Assembly: GCA_009783605.1 (NCBI GenBank)
Contig: WRDE01000011.1
Location: 1 to 14,845, forward strand
DNA from: Oscillospiraceae bacterium
Lineage (GTDB): Bacteria > Bacillota > Clostridia > Oscillospirales > Acutalibacteraceae
Reading direction: 5' to 3'
DNA length: 14,845 nt
A program made the translations under genes and the position numbers. A model generated the notes under the pieces. The model was not told where the DNA came from and did not search any database. It saw nothing but the letters and a program-made list of their open reading frames with translations. Shown in pieces: positions 1-6,724 of this stretch (the stretch's first letter is position 1; each line of letters begins with the position of its first letter).

Positions 1-66
1 ATCAGCGGGAGGCTTGCGGGGATTTTAAGGAAGCCGGGCGCCGCGGGAACGGAACAGAATAAATAA
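1..66 (+). CDS. possible C-terminal tail of an upstream gene
   Basis: Two frames are open from the left edge: frame 1 to a TAA at 64-66 and frame 3 to a TAA at 60-62. An intrinsic terminator follows directly at 71-115, so transcription almost certainly enters from the left and a gene probably ends here. About 20 residues are visible, too few to name a family, and GC content at third codon positions does not separate the two frames. The gene itself lies outside the window. Confidence 0.25.
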   Translation: MSGRLAGILRKPGAAGTEQNK

Positions 67-70
67 TGAG

Positions 71-115
71 ACGGGGAACTGTCGGATATTGCATCCGATG
101 GTTCCCCGTTTTTTT
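71..115 (+). terminator. intrinsic terminator of the upstream gene
   Basis: The arms ACGGGGAAC (71-79) and GTTCCCCGT (101-109) pair perfectly. The inner arms TCGGAT (82-87) and ATCCGA (93-98) continue the stem, and a T run reaches 115. This is a classic rho-independent terminator on the plus strand, ending transcription before the tRNA unit. Confidence 0.9.
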
Positions 116-224
116 GTTTTAAATGATTCCGATGATACTTTGCCCCATTTTTGCCCCATTTTTTTGAGTTGGAATGATTTTTAATGACGTGAATTGATGT
201 GAGTATTTTATCTTCAAAAAGCTC

Positions 225-253
225 TTGCGTTTTCTTCGGAATTCTGATATAAT
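225..253 (+). promoter_or_regulatory. sigma-A-type promoter for the tRNA-Gly
   Basis: TTGCGT (225-230) and TATAAT (248-253) are 17 bp apart, and a TG one base before the -10 makes it an extended -10 promoter. The expected start near 260 leaves a leader of about 100 nt before the tRNA at 360. No better promoter is visible closer to the tRNA. Confidence 0.7.
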
Positions 254-359
254 ATCAATTGTTGGCGGTAAAGTGTTGTTATAACAGGCTTTTATCCGAA
301 GCTGGAATACTGGGTATCCCGGAAAATTGGAAGATAAAAACATACCGGAATAAAAATAC

Positions 360-430
360 GCAGGTGTAGTTTAGTGGCAGAACTTTAGCTTCCCAAGCTA
401 ATAGTGTGGGTTCGATTCCCATCACCTGCT
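360..430 (+). tRNA. tRNA-Gly (anticodon CCC)
   Basis: The acceptor arms GCAGGTG (360-366) and CACCTGC (423-429) pair fully, with T430 as discriminator base. The anticodon stem TTAGC/GCTAA closes the loop TTCCCAA, giving anticodon CCC, which reads GGG glycine codons. The T arm contains GGTTCGATTCC. The CCA tail is not encoded, so a CCA-adding enzyme must supply it. The gene is monocistronic, with its own promoter upstream and a strong terminator 4 bases after it. Confidence 0.95.
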
Positions 431-434
431 CTTG

Positions 435-482
435 AAAATGTGTGTAACGGGAATTTGAGGATTCCCGTTACACACATTTTTT
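435..482 (+). terminator. terminator of the tRNA-Gly gene
   Basis: A perfect 20-bp stem (435-454 with 461-480) encloses the 6-base loop TTGAGG and runs into six T residues (477-482). The stem is A/T at its base and G/C rich near the loop. This is one of the strongest terminators in the window. Confidence 0.92.
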
Positions 483-589
483 GTTGAGCAAATATTTCAC
501 ATCTTATTTCACATTTTTTGAAACCTTTTGCCCTCTTCGTCAGTGTTATATATAGAGAGTTTTCTCAACAAATAAGTCCGGAGGTTATT

Positions 590-1561
590 ATGATGAAAAA
601 ATATGTATGCCTATCCGCCGTCCTTTTTCTTTTTTTCGCGCTGTCTTTTTCCGTTTTTGCCGGACCGATGTTTCCCGGCCCGCACAACGGCGTCCAACCC
701 ACCGGCGAAACCTTCGTCTATTATGCAACAGGCGATGAGTATTGGCATTTTATCCGTTCTTCCGAGGGATATGTTTTGGCAAAAGATGCAAACGGCTTCT
801 ATTGCTACGCCGTGCGGGGTCAATATGTTTTTGCTCCGGAATACCTGCAACCTCCCGGTTATCGCCGCGGCGGCTATTCGTATACCGCTTCGGATGTCAA
901 ATATATGATTGATCCGCTGCCAAAAACAGTATGGGTGGGTACGGCTGAGTATAGTGAGCCAAGAGCCAAGAACACCACAAGAGCCCAGCAGAATCAAATG
1001 GATGAATTGATCCTCCGCGAGCAGGAGCGGCTGAGCGGCACGTCCAGACCCGCCAACCCTGTGCCCACCACAACCCTGACCGAAGTCACGACTGTCACAA
1101 CCACCGCGACTTCGACCACCCGGGCTACCACGCTCAAGCCCGCCGACCCAGTGACCACCGTAGCCCCGACCCAGGTCACGACGGTCAAAACAACCGCGCC
1201 TTCAACTGCCCGGACCACCACGCGAACCGATATCATTAACGATGCTATCTTATCTACAACATCAACAACTGCTGCCCCAACGGTTACGACAACCATAAAG
1301 GATACCCCATCTGTTACGGATGATCCGGGCAGTACCCCGCCGGCGGAACCGCCGGCGGTCACCGTCCAAAAACCGGGCCCTGCGACTTCCGCCGCAACGA
1401 TGCCATTGCCGGTCGCGGAGCTTATTCCAGAAAACATTGCGCCCGGGGGCACCCATCCCATGATATATGTATCCATTGCGCTCGGCTCGATTGGGATATT
1501 GGGCGGCACGGTATTCCTGCTGATAAAAAAAGGCGTTATACGACTAAATAAATTTGATTAA
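590..1561 (+). CDS. secreted, membrane-anchored Thr-rich protein with an M6-protease-like N-terminal segment
   Basis: The gene encodes 323 residues. The start at 590 is chosen because GGAGG (580-584) lies 5 bases upstream and the first residues form a signal peptide (MMKK, hydrophobic core, cleavage likely after Ala24). An in-frame start at 518 would bury the signal. Residues about 33-74 (QPTGE, GDEYWHF, GYVLAKDANGFYCYA) resemble the segment that opens many M6-family metalloproteases, but no HExxH protease domain follows. Residues about 150-280 are a Thr/Pro/Val/Ala-rich stalk with a 30-residue internal repeat, possibly O-glycosylated. A transmembrane segment at about 291-313 and a short basic tail (KKGVIRLNKFD) anchor it. 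There is no LPxTG sortase motif. The protein should therefore face outward, on the membrane or in the wall. folC follows after 12 bases. The function is unknown; an adhesin, sensor or glycoprotein are possibilities. Confidence 0.85.
   Translation: MMKKYVCLSAVLFLFFALSFSVFAGPMFPGPHNGVQPTGETFVYYATGDEYWHFIRSSEGYVLAKDANGFYCYAVRGQYVFAPEYLQPPGYRRGGYSYTASDVKYMIDPLPKTVWVGTAEYSEPRAKNTTRAQQNQMDELILREQERLSGTSRPANPVPTTTLTEVTTVTTTATSTTRATTLKPADPVTTVAPTQVTTVKTTAPSTARTTTRTDIINDAILSTTSTTAAPTVTTTIKDTPSVTDDPGSTPPAEPPAVTVQKPGPATSAATMPLPVAELIPENIAPGGTHPMIYVSIALGSIGILGGTVFLLIKKGVIRLNKFD
1049..1228 (+). repeat. two tandem 90-bp in-frame repeats in the Thr-rich stalk
   Basis: Copies 1049-1138 and 1139-1228 have a period of exactly 90 bases (30 codons). 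They encode units beginning PANPV and PADPV, each continuing with VTTV and ending in Arg/Thr-rich sequence. They differ at many positions, so the duplication is not recent, but the frame and length are preserved. Confidence 0.85.
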
Positions 1562-1573
1562 ACGAGGCCGCCC

Positions 1574-2794
1574 ATGACTTTCCCCACCCTCATCAAACCC
1601 GGCCTCGCCCGTATCAACGCGGCGATGGCGGCTTTCGGCGATCCGCATCTGCGGCTGCGTACCGTCCATATCGCCGGCACCAACGGCAAAGGCTCCACCG
1701 CCAAAATAATCCAGTCGGCCGTAACCGCCGCCGGTTATCGCTGCGGACTGTTCACCTCTCCGGCGGCCGGCTCTATTTGCGATACGATCCTTATTGATAT
1801 AAAGTCTATTTTGGCGGCGGAATATCAGGCGCTGGAAAATGAGGTGACCGCGGCCACCTCAGGCTTCGCCGATCCGCTTTCGCCTTTTGAGATCACCACC
1901 GCCGCCGCGCTGCTCTGGTTTTCCCGCGAAGCCCCGGATCTGTGCGTGATCGAGTGCGGGCTCGGCGGCGGGGGAGACGCTACCAACTGTCTGCCGCCTC
2001 CCTTAGTCGCGGTACTGACGCCGATCTCTCTCGACCACACCGCGTGGTTAGGTAATACAATAGAAGATATTGCCCGGGAAAAGTGCGGTATTTTGAAATC
2101 GCCCTGTGAAGTGGCCGTCTCGCCGGCGATGCCTGCCAAAGCCATAGCGATGATCCGGAAACGGGCGGCGGAGCTGGGGCTGACTGTCAGCCAGCCCGAC
2201 CGGACGGCGGCGGCCCTGCTGGAGGAGAACTGGCGGGGCAGTCGGTTCACCTATGGCGGCCGGGAATACCGGTTAAAAATGCCCGGCGGGTTCCAATTGG
2301 ATAACGCGTTGACGGCGATTACGGTTTTACAGCTGCTGGGGAGAAAGGGATTACGTATTTCTTCGGAACATATCGCCGCCGGAATAGAAACCGCAGTGCT
2401 GCCCTGCCGCATGGAGGCGGTTGCGGAAGATCCGCTGACAATATTCGACGGCGCCCACAATCCTGCCGGCGCAGCGGCGCTGGCCGATACCGTCAGGCGG
2501 TTATCCCCGGGGATAAAACCGGTGATCCTTCTCGGTATGCTGCGGGATAAAGATATTGTCGCCTGCGCTGAAATCTTTATCCGGTTCGCCGGCCGGATCG
2601 TCTGCGTCACCCCGCCGGTTGAACGCGGAATGCCGGCGGAGGAATTGGTTTCTTTTTTCCCGGACCGACAAGCCGTCGCCGCGGCATCCCCGGAGCAAGG
2701 GCTGATTTTAGCCCGGTCCTCAGCCGGCAGAGAGGGGCTGGTGGTGGTATGCGGATCACTGTTTTTGACAGGATACCTGCGGACGAAAATATAG
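1574..2794 (+). CDS. folC: folylpolyglutamate synthase / dihydrofolate synthase family protein (divergent)
   Basis: FolC joins glutamate to dihydropteroate and to folates using ATP, in the cytoplasm. The 406-residue protein has the Mur-ligase-type P-loop AGTNGKGST (34-42), the SLDH motif with EDIAREKCGILK (152-175, including the usually carbamylated-lysine region) and DGAHNP (292-297) of the C-terminal domain. The start ATG has GAGG at 1564-1567, 6 bases upstream. The protein lacks the usual N-terminal helix of about 20 residues. Several normally conserved spots differ: SPHL reads SPAA, the following ERI reads DTI, GLGGRLDATN reads GLGGGGDATN, and PGR before the second domain reads PCR. The family call is firm, but substrate range is less certain. 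It lies 12 bases after the surface-protein gene, so the two are probably cotranscribed. Confidence 0.88.
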   Translation: MTFPTLIKPGLARINAAMAAFGDPHLRLRTVHIAGTNGKGSTAKIIQSAVTAAGYRCGLFTSPAAGSICDTILIDIKSILAAEYQALENEVTAATSGFADPLSPFEITTAAALLWFSREAPDLCVIECGLGGGGDATNCLPPPLVAVLTPISLDHTAWLGNTIEDIAREKCGILKSPCEVAVSPAMPAKAIAMIRKRAAELGLTVSQPDRTAAALLEENWRGSRFTYGGREYRLKMPGGFQLDNALTAITVLQLLGRKGLRISSEHIAAGIETAVLPCRMEAVAEDPLTIFDGAHNPAGAAALADTVRRLSPGIKPVILLGMLRDKDIVACAEIFIRFAGRIVCVTPPVERGMPAEELVSFFPDRQAVAAASPEQGLILARSSAGREGLVVVCGSLFLTGYLRTKI

Positions 2795-2814
2795 CATTAA
2801 TTGGTTTGTGCAAA

Positions 2815-2885
2815 TGCGTAAAAACGCAGACAAAAATGCATTCCGCGCCGAGGCGCGGGATATATTTTTTGTGCCTGTGTTGATT
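2815..2885 (+). repeat. duplicated hairpin element, copy 1 (likely folC terminator)
   Basis: The element contains a small hairpin TGCGT-AAAA-ACGCA (2815-2828), then a long imperfect hairpin centred on CCGCGC-CGAG-GCGCGG (2843-2858), a T run (2865-2870) and the conserved end TGTGTTGATT (2876-2885). It lies 20 bases after the folC stop and is well placed to end folC transcription. Copy 2 at 2919-2995 has the same layout and conserved flanks but a different stem sequence. Confidence 0.75.
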
Positions 2886-2918
2886 GGCGGGCTATAAATC
2901 ACAAATTGAAGTATCCTT

Positions 2919-2995
2919 TGCGTTAAAACGCACCACAAAAAATATGTTCTCCAGTCCGCGGACTGGAGAACATATTTCTTGTGTATGTGTTGATT
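2919..2995 (-). terminator. duplicated hairpin element, copy 2 (terminator with 38-bp perfect palindrome)
   Basis: TGCGT-TAAA-ACGCA (2919-2932) is followed by a perfect 38-bp palindrome at 2940-2977, which extends to 2934-2983 with one mismatch. On the minus strand it is followed by six T residues, directly after the stop of the membrane-protein gene at 2997. On the plus strand the tail is TTTCTT, so it may work both ways. The end TGTGTTGATT (2986-2995) matches copy 1, showing the two are direct repeats 104 bases apart at the small hairpin. Confidence 0.85.
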
Positions 2996-2996
2996 A

Positions 2997-4052
2997 TCAG
3001 TCTTCGTCCGCCACCGCCAGAATAATCACATTCCCTATCTCGGTTTGCTGGACGGTATAGATCTGGAAATATGTCGCCTGGGCCGGCGTGATGATTTCTT
3101 CGCCGAGATCGTTGATTTGGATATCCGGCTGGCGGACATACCCGACCCGCACTAAATATTTGTCGCCGCTCCGGCTGATCGTATCCATCACCGGGTAGTA
3201 CATGGCGTCATACATACCGTAAGGCGCGTAATAGCAGCTGTTTTTTTCATCGTATTCATAGGCATAGTAATCGCCGGCCTCCTCCGAGAAGGTATGGTGT
3301 TTCGGTTTGGCCGCGTTACCGAAAAGGGACGCGAAGGAATCTTCCACCTCTTTCAACGGGATGATCATCCGGTCGTTGAGGTCGTGAAGGTAGGTATCCT
3401 CTTTTCCCTGCTGCTTTTTGATCATATCGGCGACGGTCAGCTTGTCGATCGCCGCCTGCAGCAGCGTGCTCTCCTCTGTATCGCCGGCGCTCTCGAAGGC
3501 ATTCGGGGTAAGCAGCATCAACGGTTTCAGCGTGTATTCGATCTGCTCCCGCAGCTCGGCGCTCCGCCGGCTGTTATTGCGGACCACCGCGCTCACCCCG
3601 AAAAAGACCAGCGACACGGCGCCCGCAATCGTCAGGAGGATCATCAACAGCCCCAGCGGCGCGGCAAATTTATATCGCCCCCGCCGGTGTCCGTGACGGG
3701 TATACCGGGAAGCGGAGCGGACGATGCTGATGTCTTCGCCGGAAAATTCCTCTCCGGAAAAACTTTCTAATTCGTCGCGGTCATCCGGGGTATCCGGCTG
3801 ATCCTCTTCCACACTCCGGATCGGCCGGCCGGTACGGGCGGCACGGGTTGGCCGCTGTCTTTTTCCCGTGGCCGCGGGATCCGCCGCCGCCGACCCCGCC
3901 AGCAGAGAATCATCGTCCCATTTTTCGCTCTTTTCGAGATCATTATCGGAGCTGGCGACCGACAGCTCGCGTTCCAGCTCGGCAAGCAGATCTTCCACCG
4001 TCTGCTGGTTTTCCAAGGGGTTCTCCATCTTTTTCCAGTCGTTCATAGTCAT
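2997..4052 (-). CDS. single-pass membrane protein of unknown function
   Basis: I do not recognise a family in this 351-residue protein. Residues 1-110 are hydrophilic, acidic and probably disordered. A basic stretch (RHGHRRGRYK, 119-128) precedes one transmembrane segment at about 129-157, which predicts the N-terminus inside and residues 158-351 outside. The outer part has a helical region with many Glu/Leu residues, then a Tyr-rich stretch and a beta-rich end. The start ATG has AAAGGA 6 bases upstream, which favours it over the ATG two codons later. It is the last gene of the icd-proA operon, 67 bases after proA, and ends at the palindromic terminator. That position does not reveal its job. 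Confidence 0.8.
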   Translation of the reverse strand: MTMNDWKKMENPLENQQTVEDLLAELERELSVASSDNDLEKSEKWDDDSLLAGSAAADPAATGKRQRPTRAARTGRPIRSVEEDQPDTPDDRDELESFSGEEFSGEDISIVRSASRYTRHGHRRGRYKFAAPLGLLMILLTIAGAVSLVFFGVSAVVRNNSRRSAELREQIEYTLKPLMLLTPNAFESAGDTEESTLLQAAIDKLTVADMIKKQQGKEDTYLHDLNDRMIIPLKEVEDSFASLFGNAAKPKHHTFSEEAGDYYAYEYDEKNSCYYAPYGMYDAMYYPVMDTISRSGDKYLVRVGYVRQPDIQINDLGEEIITPAQATYFQIYTVQQTEIGNVIILAVADED

Positions 4053-4065
4053 ATACAGTCCTTTT

Positions 4066-4133
4066 TTGAGGGAATAGGGGTCAGGATTTAGGGGATAGGA
4101 AGCAGGGGCATTCTGAGCTCTAAACTCTAATCT
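4066..4133. repeat. low-complexity tract of degenerate TAGGGG and TTAGAG words
   Basis: On the plus strand variants of TAGGGG recur (around 4073, 4089 and 4103). On the minus strand ATTAGAGTTTAGAG spans the end of proA and supplies its stop codon. The words are near-repeats rather than exact ones. No promoter or terminator hairpin is evident, so the downstream membrane-protein gene probably depends on read-through from proA. Confidence 0.4.
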
Positions 4134-5370
4134 GCCCGTCCCCGTGTATCAGATATTTTACCGAGGTCAACTCCCGCAGGCCCATCGGGCCACGGGCGTG
4201 CATTTTTTGGGTGGAGATGCCGATTTCGGCGCCCATCCCGAATTCGCCGCCGTCGGTGTAGCGGGTGGAGGCGTTGCAGTAGACCGCCGCCGCGTCCGCC
4301 GCCGCCATAAATTTGTCGGCGGCCCGCTTGCTCTCGGTGACAATGCACTCGCTGTGGCCGGTGCCGTATTTGTTGATGTGGGCAACGGCGCTGTCGAGAG
4401 AATCGACCACTTTGATTGAGATAATGTAGTCGCCGTATTCGGTCGCCCAGTCCTCCTCGGCGGCGGGGACGATCGGATAATCTTTGAGAATCGCTGCCGC
4501 CCGCTCACAACAGCGCAGCTCGACCTTGCTTTCAATCAATTTTTTCGCGATCAGCGGCAATGCCGATGGCGCAATACCGTGATGTACCAGCAGCGTCTCC
4601 GCCGCGTTGCAGACCGACGGGCGGGAGCATTTGGCGTTGACCGTGATATCTGCCGCCATGCCGATATCGGCGCTGTTATCCACATAGATATGGCAGACGC
4701 CGGAGCCGGTTTCGATCACCGGAACCGTGGCGTTTTCCACTACCGACCGGATCAGCCCCGCGCCGCCCCGGGGGATCAATACGTTGATATAGCCGTTCAG
4801 CCCCATCATCTCCCGGGCCGTCTCCCGGTCGGTATCCTCTATCAGTTGTACCGACGCTTCCGGCAGCCCGGCGGCGGCCAATCCGGCGGCCAGCGCGGCG
4901 GTCACCGCCATGTTGCTGCGGATCGCCTCCTTGCCGCCGCGCAGGATACAGGCGTTGCCGGATTTCAGGCAGAGCGCCGCCGCGTCGGCGGTGACGTTGG
5001 GGCGGGCTTCATAGATAATCCCGATAACCCCCATCGGCACCCGGATCTTCTGGATCCGCAGCCCGTTGGGGCGGGTGGAACCTTCCAATATTTCGCCGAT
5101 CGGATCCGGCAGCGCCGCGACCTCCCGCAGACCGTCCGCCATGCCGCCAATCCGGGCGGGGGTCAACCGCAGCCGGTCGATCAGCGATGCCTTGATACCG
5201 GCGGCGACCGCGGCGGCGATATCCTCCGCGTTGGCGGCGAGGATGGCGTCCTGCTGTTCCTCCAGCGCCAGTGCCATCGCTTCTAAGGCGGTGTTTTTTG
5301 CGGCAGTGCCAGTCACGGCGAGCTGGCGGGAAGCGGTGACAGCGGCTTCGCCCATTTGTTGAAGTGTCAA
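4120..5370 (-). CDS. proA: gamma-glutamyl phosphate reductase (proline biosynthesis)
   Basis: ProA reduces gamma-glutamyl phosphate to glutamate 5-semialdehyde with NADPH, the second step of proline synthesis, in the cytoplasm. The 416-residue length is typical. Family landmarks include PMGVIGIIYEARPNVT (112-127), CILRGGKEA (141-149), LIPRGGAGLI, and the catalytic Cys254 in RPSVCNAAET. The C-terminal GGEFGMGAEIGISTQ and ARGPMGLRELT motifs are intact. The start is read as TTG at 5368-5370: AAAGGA lies 8 bases before it, while the next in-frame ATG (5353-5355) has no ribosome binding site. The TTG directly abuts the icd stop, so translation is probably coupled. proB, the kinase that makes the substrate, is not in the window. 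Confidence 0.95.
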   Translation of the reverse strand: MTLQQMGEAAVTASRQLAVTGTAAKNTALEAMALALEEQQDAILAANAEDIAAAVAAGIKASLIDRLRLTPARIGGMADGLREVAALPDPIGEILEGSTRPNGLRIQKIRVPMGVIGIIYEARPNVTADAAALCLKSGNACILRGGKEAIRSNMAVTAALAAGLAAAGLPEASVQLIEDTDRETAREMMGLNGYINVLIPRGGAGLIRSVVENATVPVIETGSGVCHIYVDNSADIGMAADITVNAKCSRPSVCNAAETLLVHHGIAPSALPLIAKKLIESKVELRCCERAAAILKDYPIVPAAEEDWATEYGDYIISIKVVDSLDSAVAHINKYGTGHSECIVTESKRAADKFMAAADAAAVYCNASTRYTDGGEFGMGAEIGISTQKMHARGPMGLRELTSVKYLIHGDGQIRV

Positions 5371-6570
5371 TTAACTCATCCTTTCCGCGATCCTATCCAA
5401 AAACCCAAACGTATCGCAATACACCTTGTTCTCCGCCGCTGACAGCGGCATCAATTCTTTGGTCATCACGCCGTCCTCAATACACCCGACTGTCGCCGCT
5501 TCTAATTTCTCCGCGAAAGCGGCCAGCTCGGGCAGACCATCTAATTCGCCGCGCTTTTTCAGCGCGCCGGTCCAGGCGAATATCGTGGCGACCGAATTTG
5601 TCGAGGTCTCCTCACCTTTCAGGTGCTTGCGGTAGTGGGCGGTGACGGTGCCGTGGGCGGCCTCGTAGAGATACTTGCCGTCCGGCGAGACCAACACGCT
5701 GGTCATCATGGCCAGTGAGCCGTAGGCGGTAGCCACCATATCGCTCATCACGTCGCCGTCGTAGTTTTTACAGGCCCAGATGAACCCGCCGGCCGATTTC
5801 ATCACCCGGGACACCGCATCGTCGATCAGGGTGTAGAAGTAGGCGATCCCCGCCGCCTCAAACGCCGCGCGGTATTCCGCCCCGTAGATTTCGGCAAAAA
5901 TATCCCGGAACCGGCGGTCGTAGGTTTTGGAGATGGTGTCCTTGGTCGAGAACCAGAGGTCCTGCCGCGAATCCAGCGCGTAGGCGAAACAGGAGCGGGC
6001 GAAGGAGGTGATGGATTTGTCGGTGTTGTGCATCCCCATCAGCAGGCCGGAGCCGGTGAATTCGTGGATCAGCTGCCTTTCCTCGATGCCGCAGGGGGAG
6101 GTGACCACCAGCTCGGCCTTGCAAGAGTCAACGATCCGCAGCTCGCTGTTTTTATAGATATCACCGTAGGCGTGACGGGCGATGGTGATCGGTTTTTTCC
6201 AGCCGCTAACCAGCGGGGCAATGCCGCGCACCACTACCGGCGCGCGGAAAACGGTGCCGTCCAAGAGGGCGCGGATGGTGCCGTTGGGGGATTTCCACAT
6301 CTCCCGCAGGGTAAACTCAGTCATCCGGTCGGCGTTGGGGGTGATGGTGGCGCATTTGACGCCGACGCCGTATCTTTTGACCGCCTCGGCGGCGTCCAGC
6401 GTCACCCGGTCGCCGGTCTCGTCCCGGTGGGGCAATCCCAGGTCGTAATATTCCGTTTTCAGATCTACAAAGGGATGGATCAGCCGGTCCTTGATCTCGC
6501 TCCAGAGAATGCGGGTCATCTCGTCGCCGTCCATCTCGACAAGGGGGGTGATCATGGTGATTTTTGACAT
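5371..6570 (-). CDS. icd: isocitrate dehydrogenase, homodimeric eukaryote-like type
   Basis: The enzyme oxidatively decarboxylates isocitrate to 2-oxoglutarate, normally with NADP. The 399-residue protein matches the type found in mitochondria and cytosol of eukaryotes and in some bacteria, not the E. coli type. Visible motifs are KCATITPN, the substrate loop KSPNGTIRALLDGTVFR, ARHAYGDIYK, the metal-binding WACKNYDGDVMSD, and EAAHGTVTAHYRKHLKGEETSTN. In the last motif, an Ala occupies the place of the Arg that contacts the NADP 2'-phosphate in human IDH1 (GTVTRHYR). The neighbouring His is kept. The start has CAGGAG 7 bases upstream. It heads a three-gene operon with proA, linking 2-oxoglutarate supply to glutamate-derived proline. 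Confidence 0.95.
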   Translation of the reverse strand: MSKITMITPLVEMDGDEMTRILWSEIKDRLIHPFVDLKTEYYDLGLPHRDETGDRVTLDAAEAVKRYGVGVKCATITPNADRMTEFTLREMWKSPNGTIRALLDGTVFRAPVVVRGIAPLVSGWKKPITIARHAYGDIYKNSELRIVDSCKAELVVTSPCGIEERQLIHEFTGSGLLMGMHNTDKSITSFARSCFAYALDSRQDLWFSTKDTISKTYDRRFRDIFAEIYGAEYRAAFEAAGIAYFYTLIDDAVSRVMKSAGGFIWACKNYDGDVMSDMVATAYGSLAMMTSVLVSPDGKYLYEAAHGTVTAHYRKHLKGEETSTNSVATIFAWTGALKKRGELDGLPELAAFAEKLEAATVGCIEDGVMTKELMPLSAAENKVYCDTFGFLDRIAERMS

Positions 6571-6610
6571 GTTGGCGCTCCTGTTATCAAAAAATATTTT
6601 ATCAATTTAC

Positions 6611-6639
6611 AGTATAGCACAAAAAACCCGTTTCCGCAA
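6611..6639 (-). promoter_or_regulatory. promoter of the icd operon, overlapping the upstream terminator
   Basis: On the minus strand TTGCGG (6639-6634) and TATACT (6616-6611) are 17 bp apart. The -35 hexamer lies inside the descending arm and loop of the preceding gene's terminator. The predicted start near 6604 leaves a leader of about 34 nt before the icd ATG. Confidence 0.65.
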
Positions 6640-6653
6640 GATGCGGAAACGGG
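6621..6653 (-). terminator. intrinsic terminator of the two-CxxC protein gene
   Basis: A perfect 12-bp stem (6627-6638 with 6642-6653) and a 3-base loop are followed on the minus strand by six T residues (6626-6621). It closes the 6725-7099 transcription unit. Confidence 0.85.
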
Positions 6654-6678
6654 GAAAAAGACATCAGCCGCTATTTTC

Positions 6679-6711
6679 GGCGGACCTGGTCCGCCCATTC
6701 AGGGGCGGCAC
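6679..6711. other. overlapping GC-rich hairpins downstream of the small Cys protein gene
   Basis: GGCGGACC-T-GGTCCGCC (6679-6695) is nearly a full palindrome. Its right half overlaps a second possible stem, CCGCCC with GGGCGG (about 6691-6708), so only one can form. No T run follows either, so they are not clear terminators. They could protect the mRNA 3' end or simply be sequence bias. Confidence 0.35.
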
Positions 6712-6724
6712 GGTTTTTAACCGA

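Noticed and set aside
119..343. 74-residue minus-strand ORF before the tRNA
   Set aside because: It overlaps the tRNA promoter, has no ribosome binding site and no recognisable domain; an integrase remnant is only a guess.
994..1509. 171-residue minus-strand ORF rich in Val and Gly
   Set aside because: It is the complement of the Thr-rich repeat region of the plus-strand surface protein.
4579..5286. 235-residue plus-strand ORF
   Set aside because: It is antisense to proA and Gly/Arg/Gln-rich, a shadow of codon bias.
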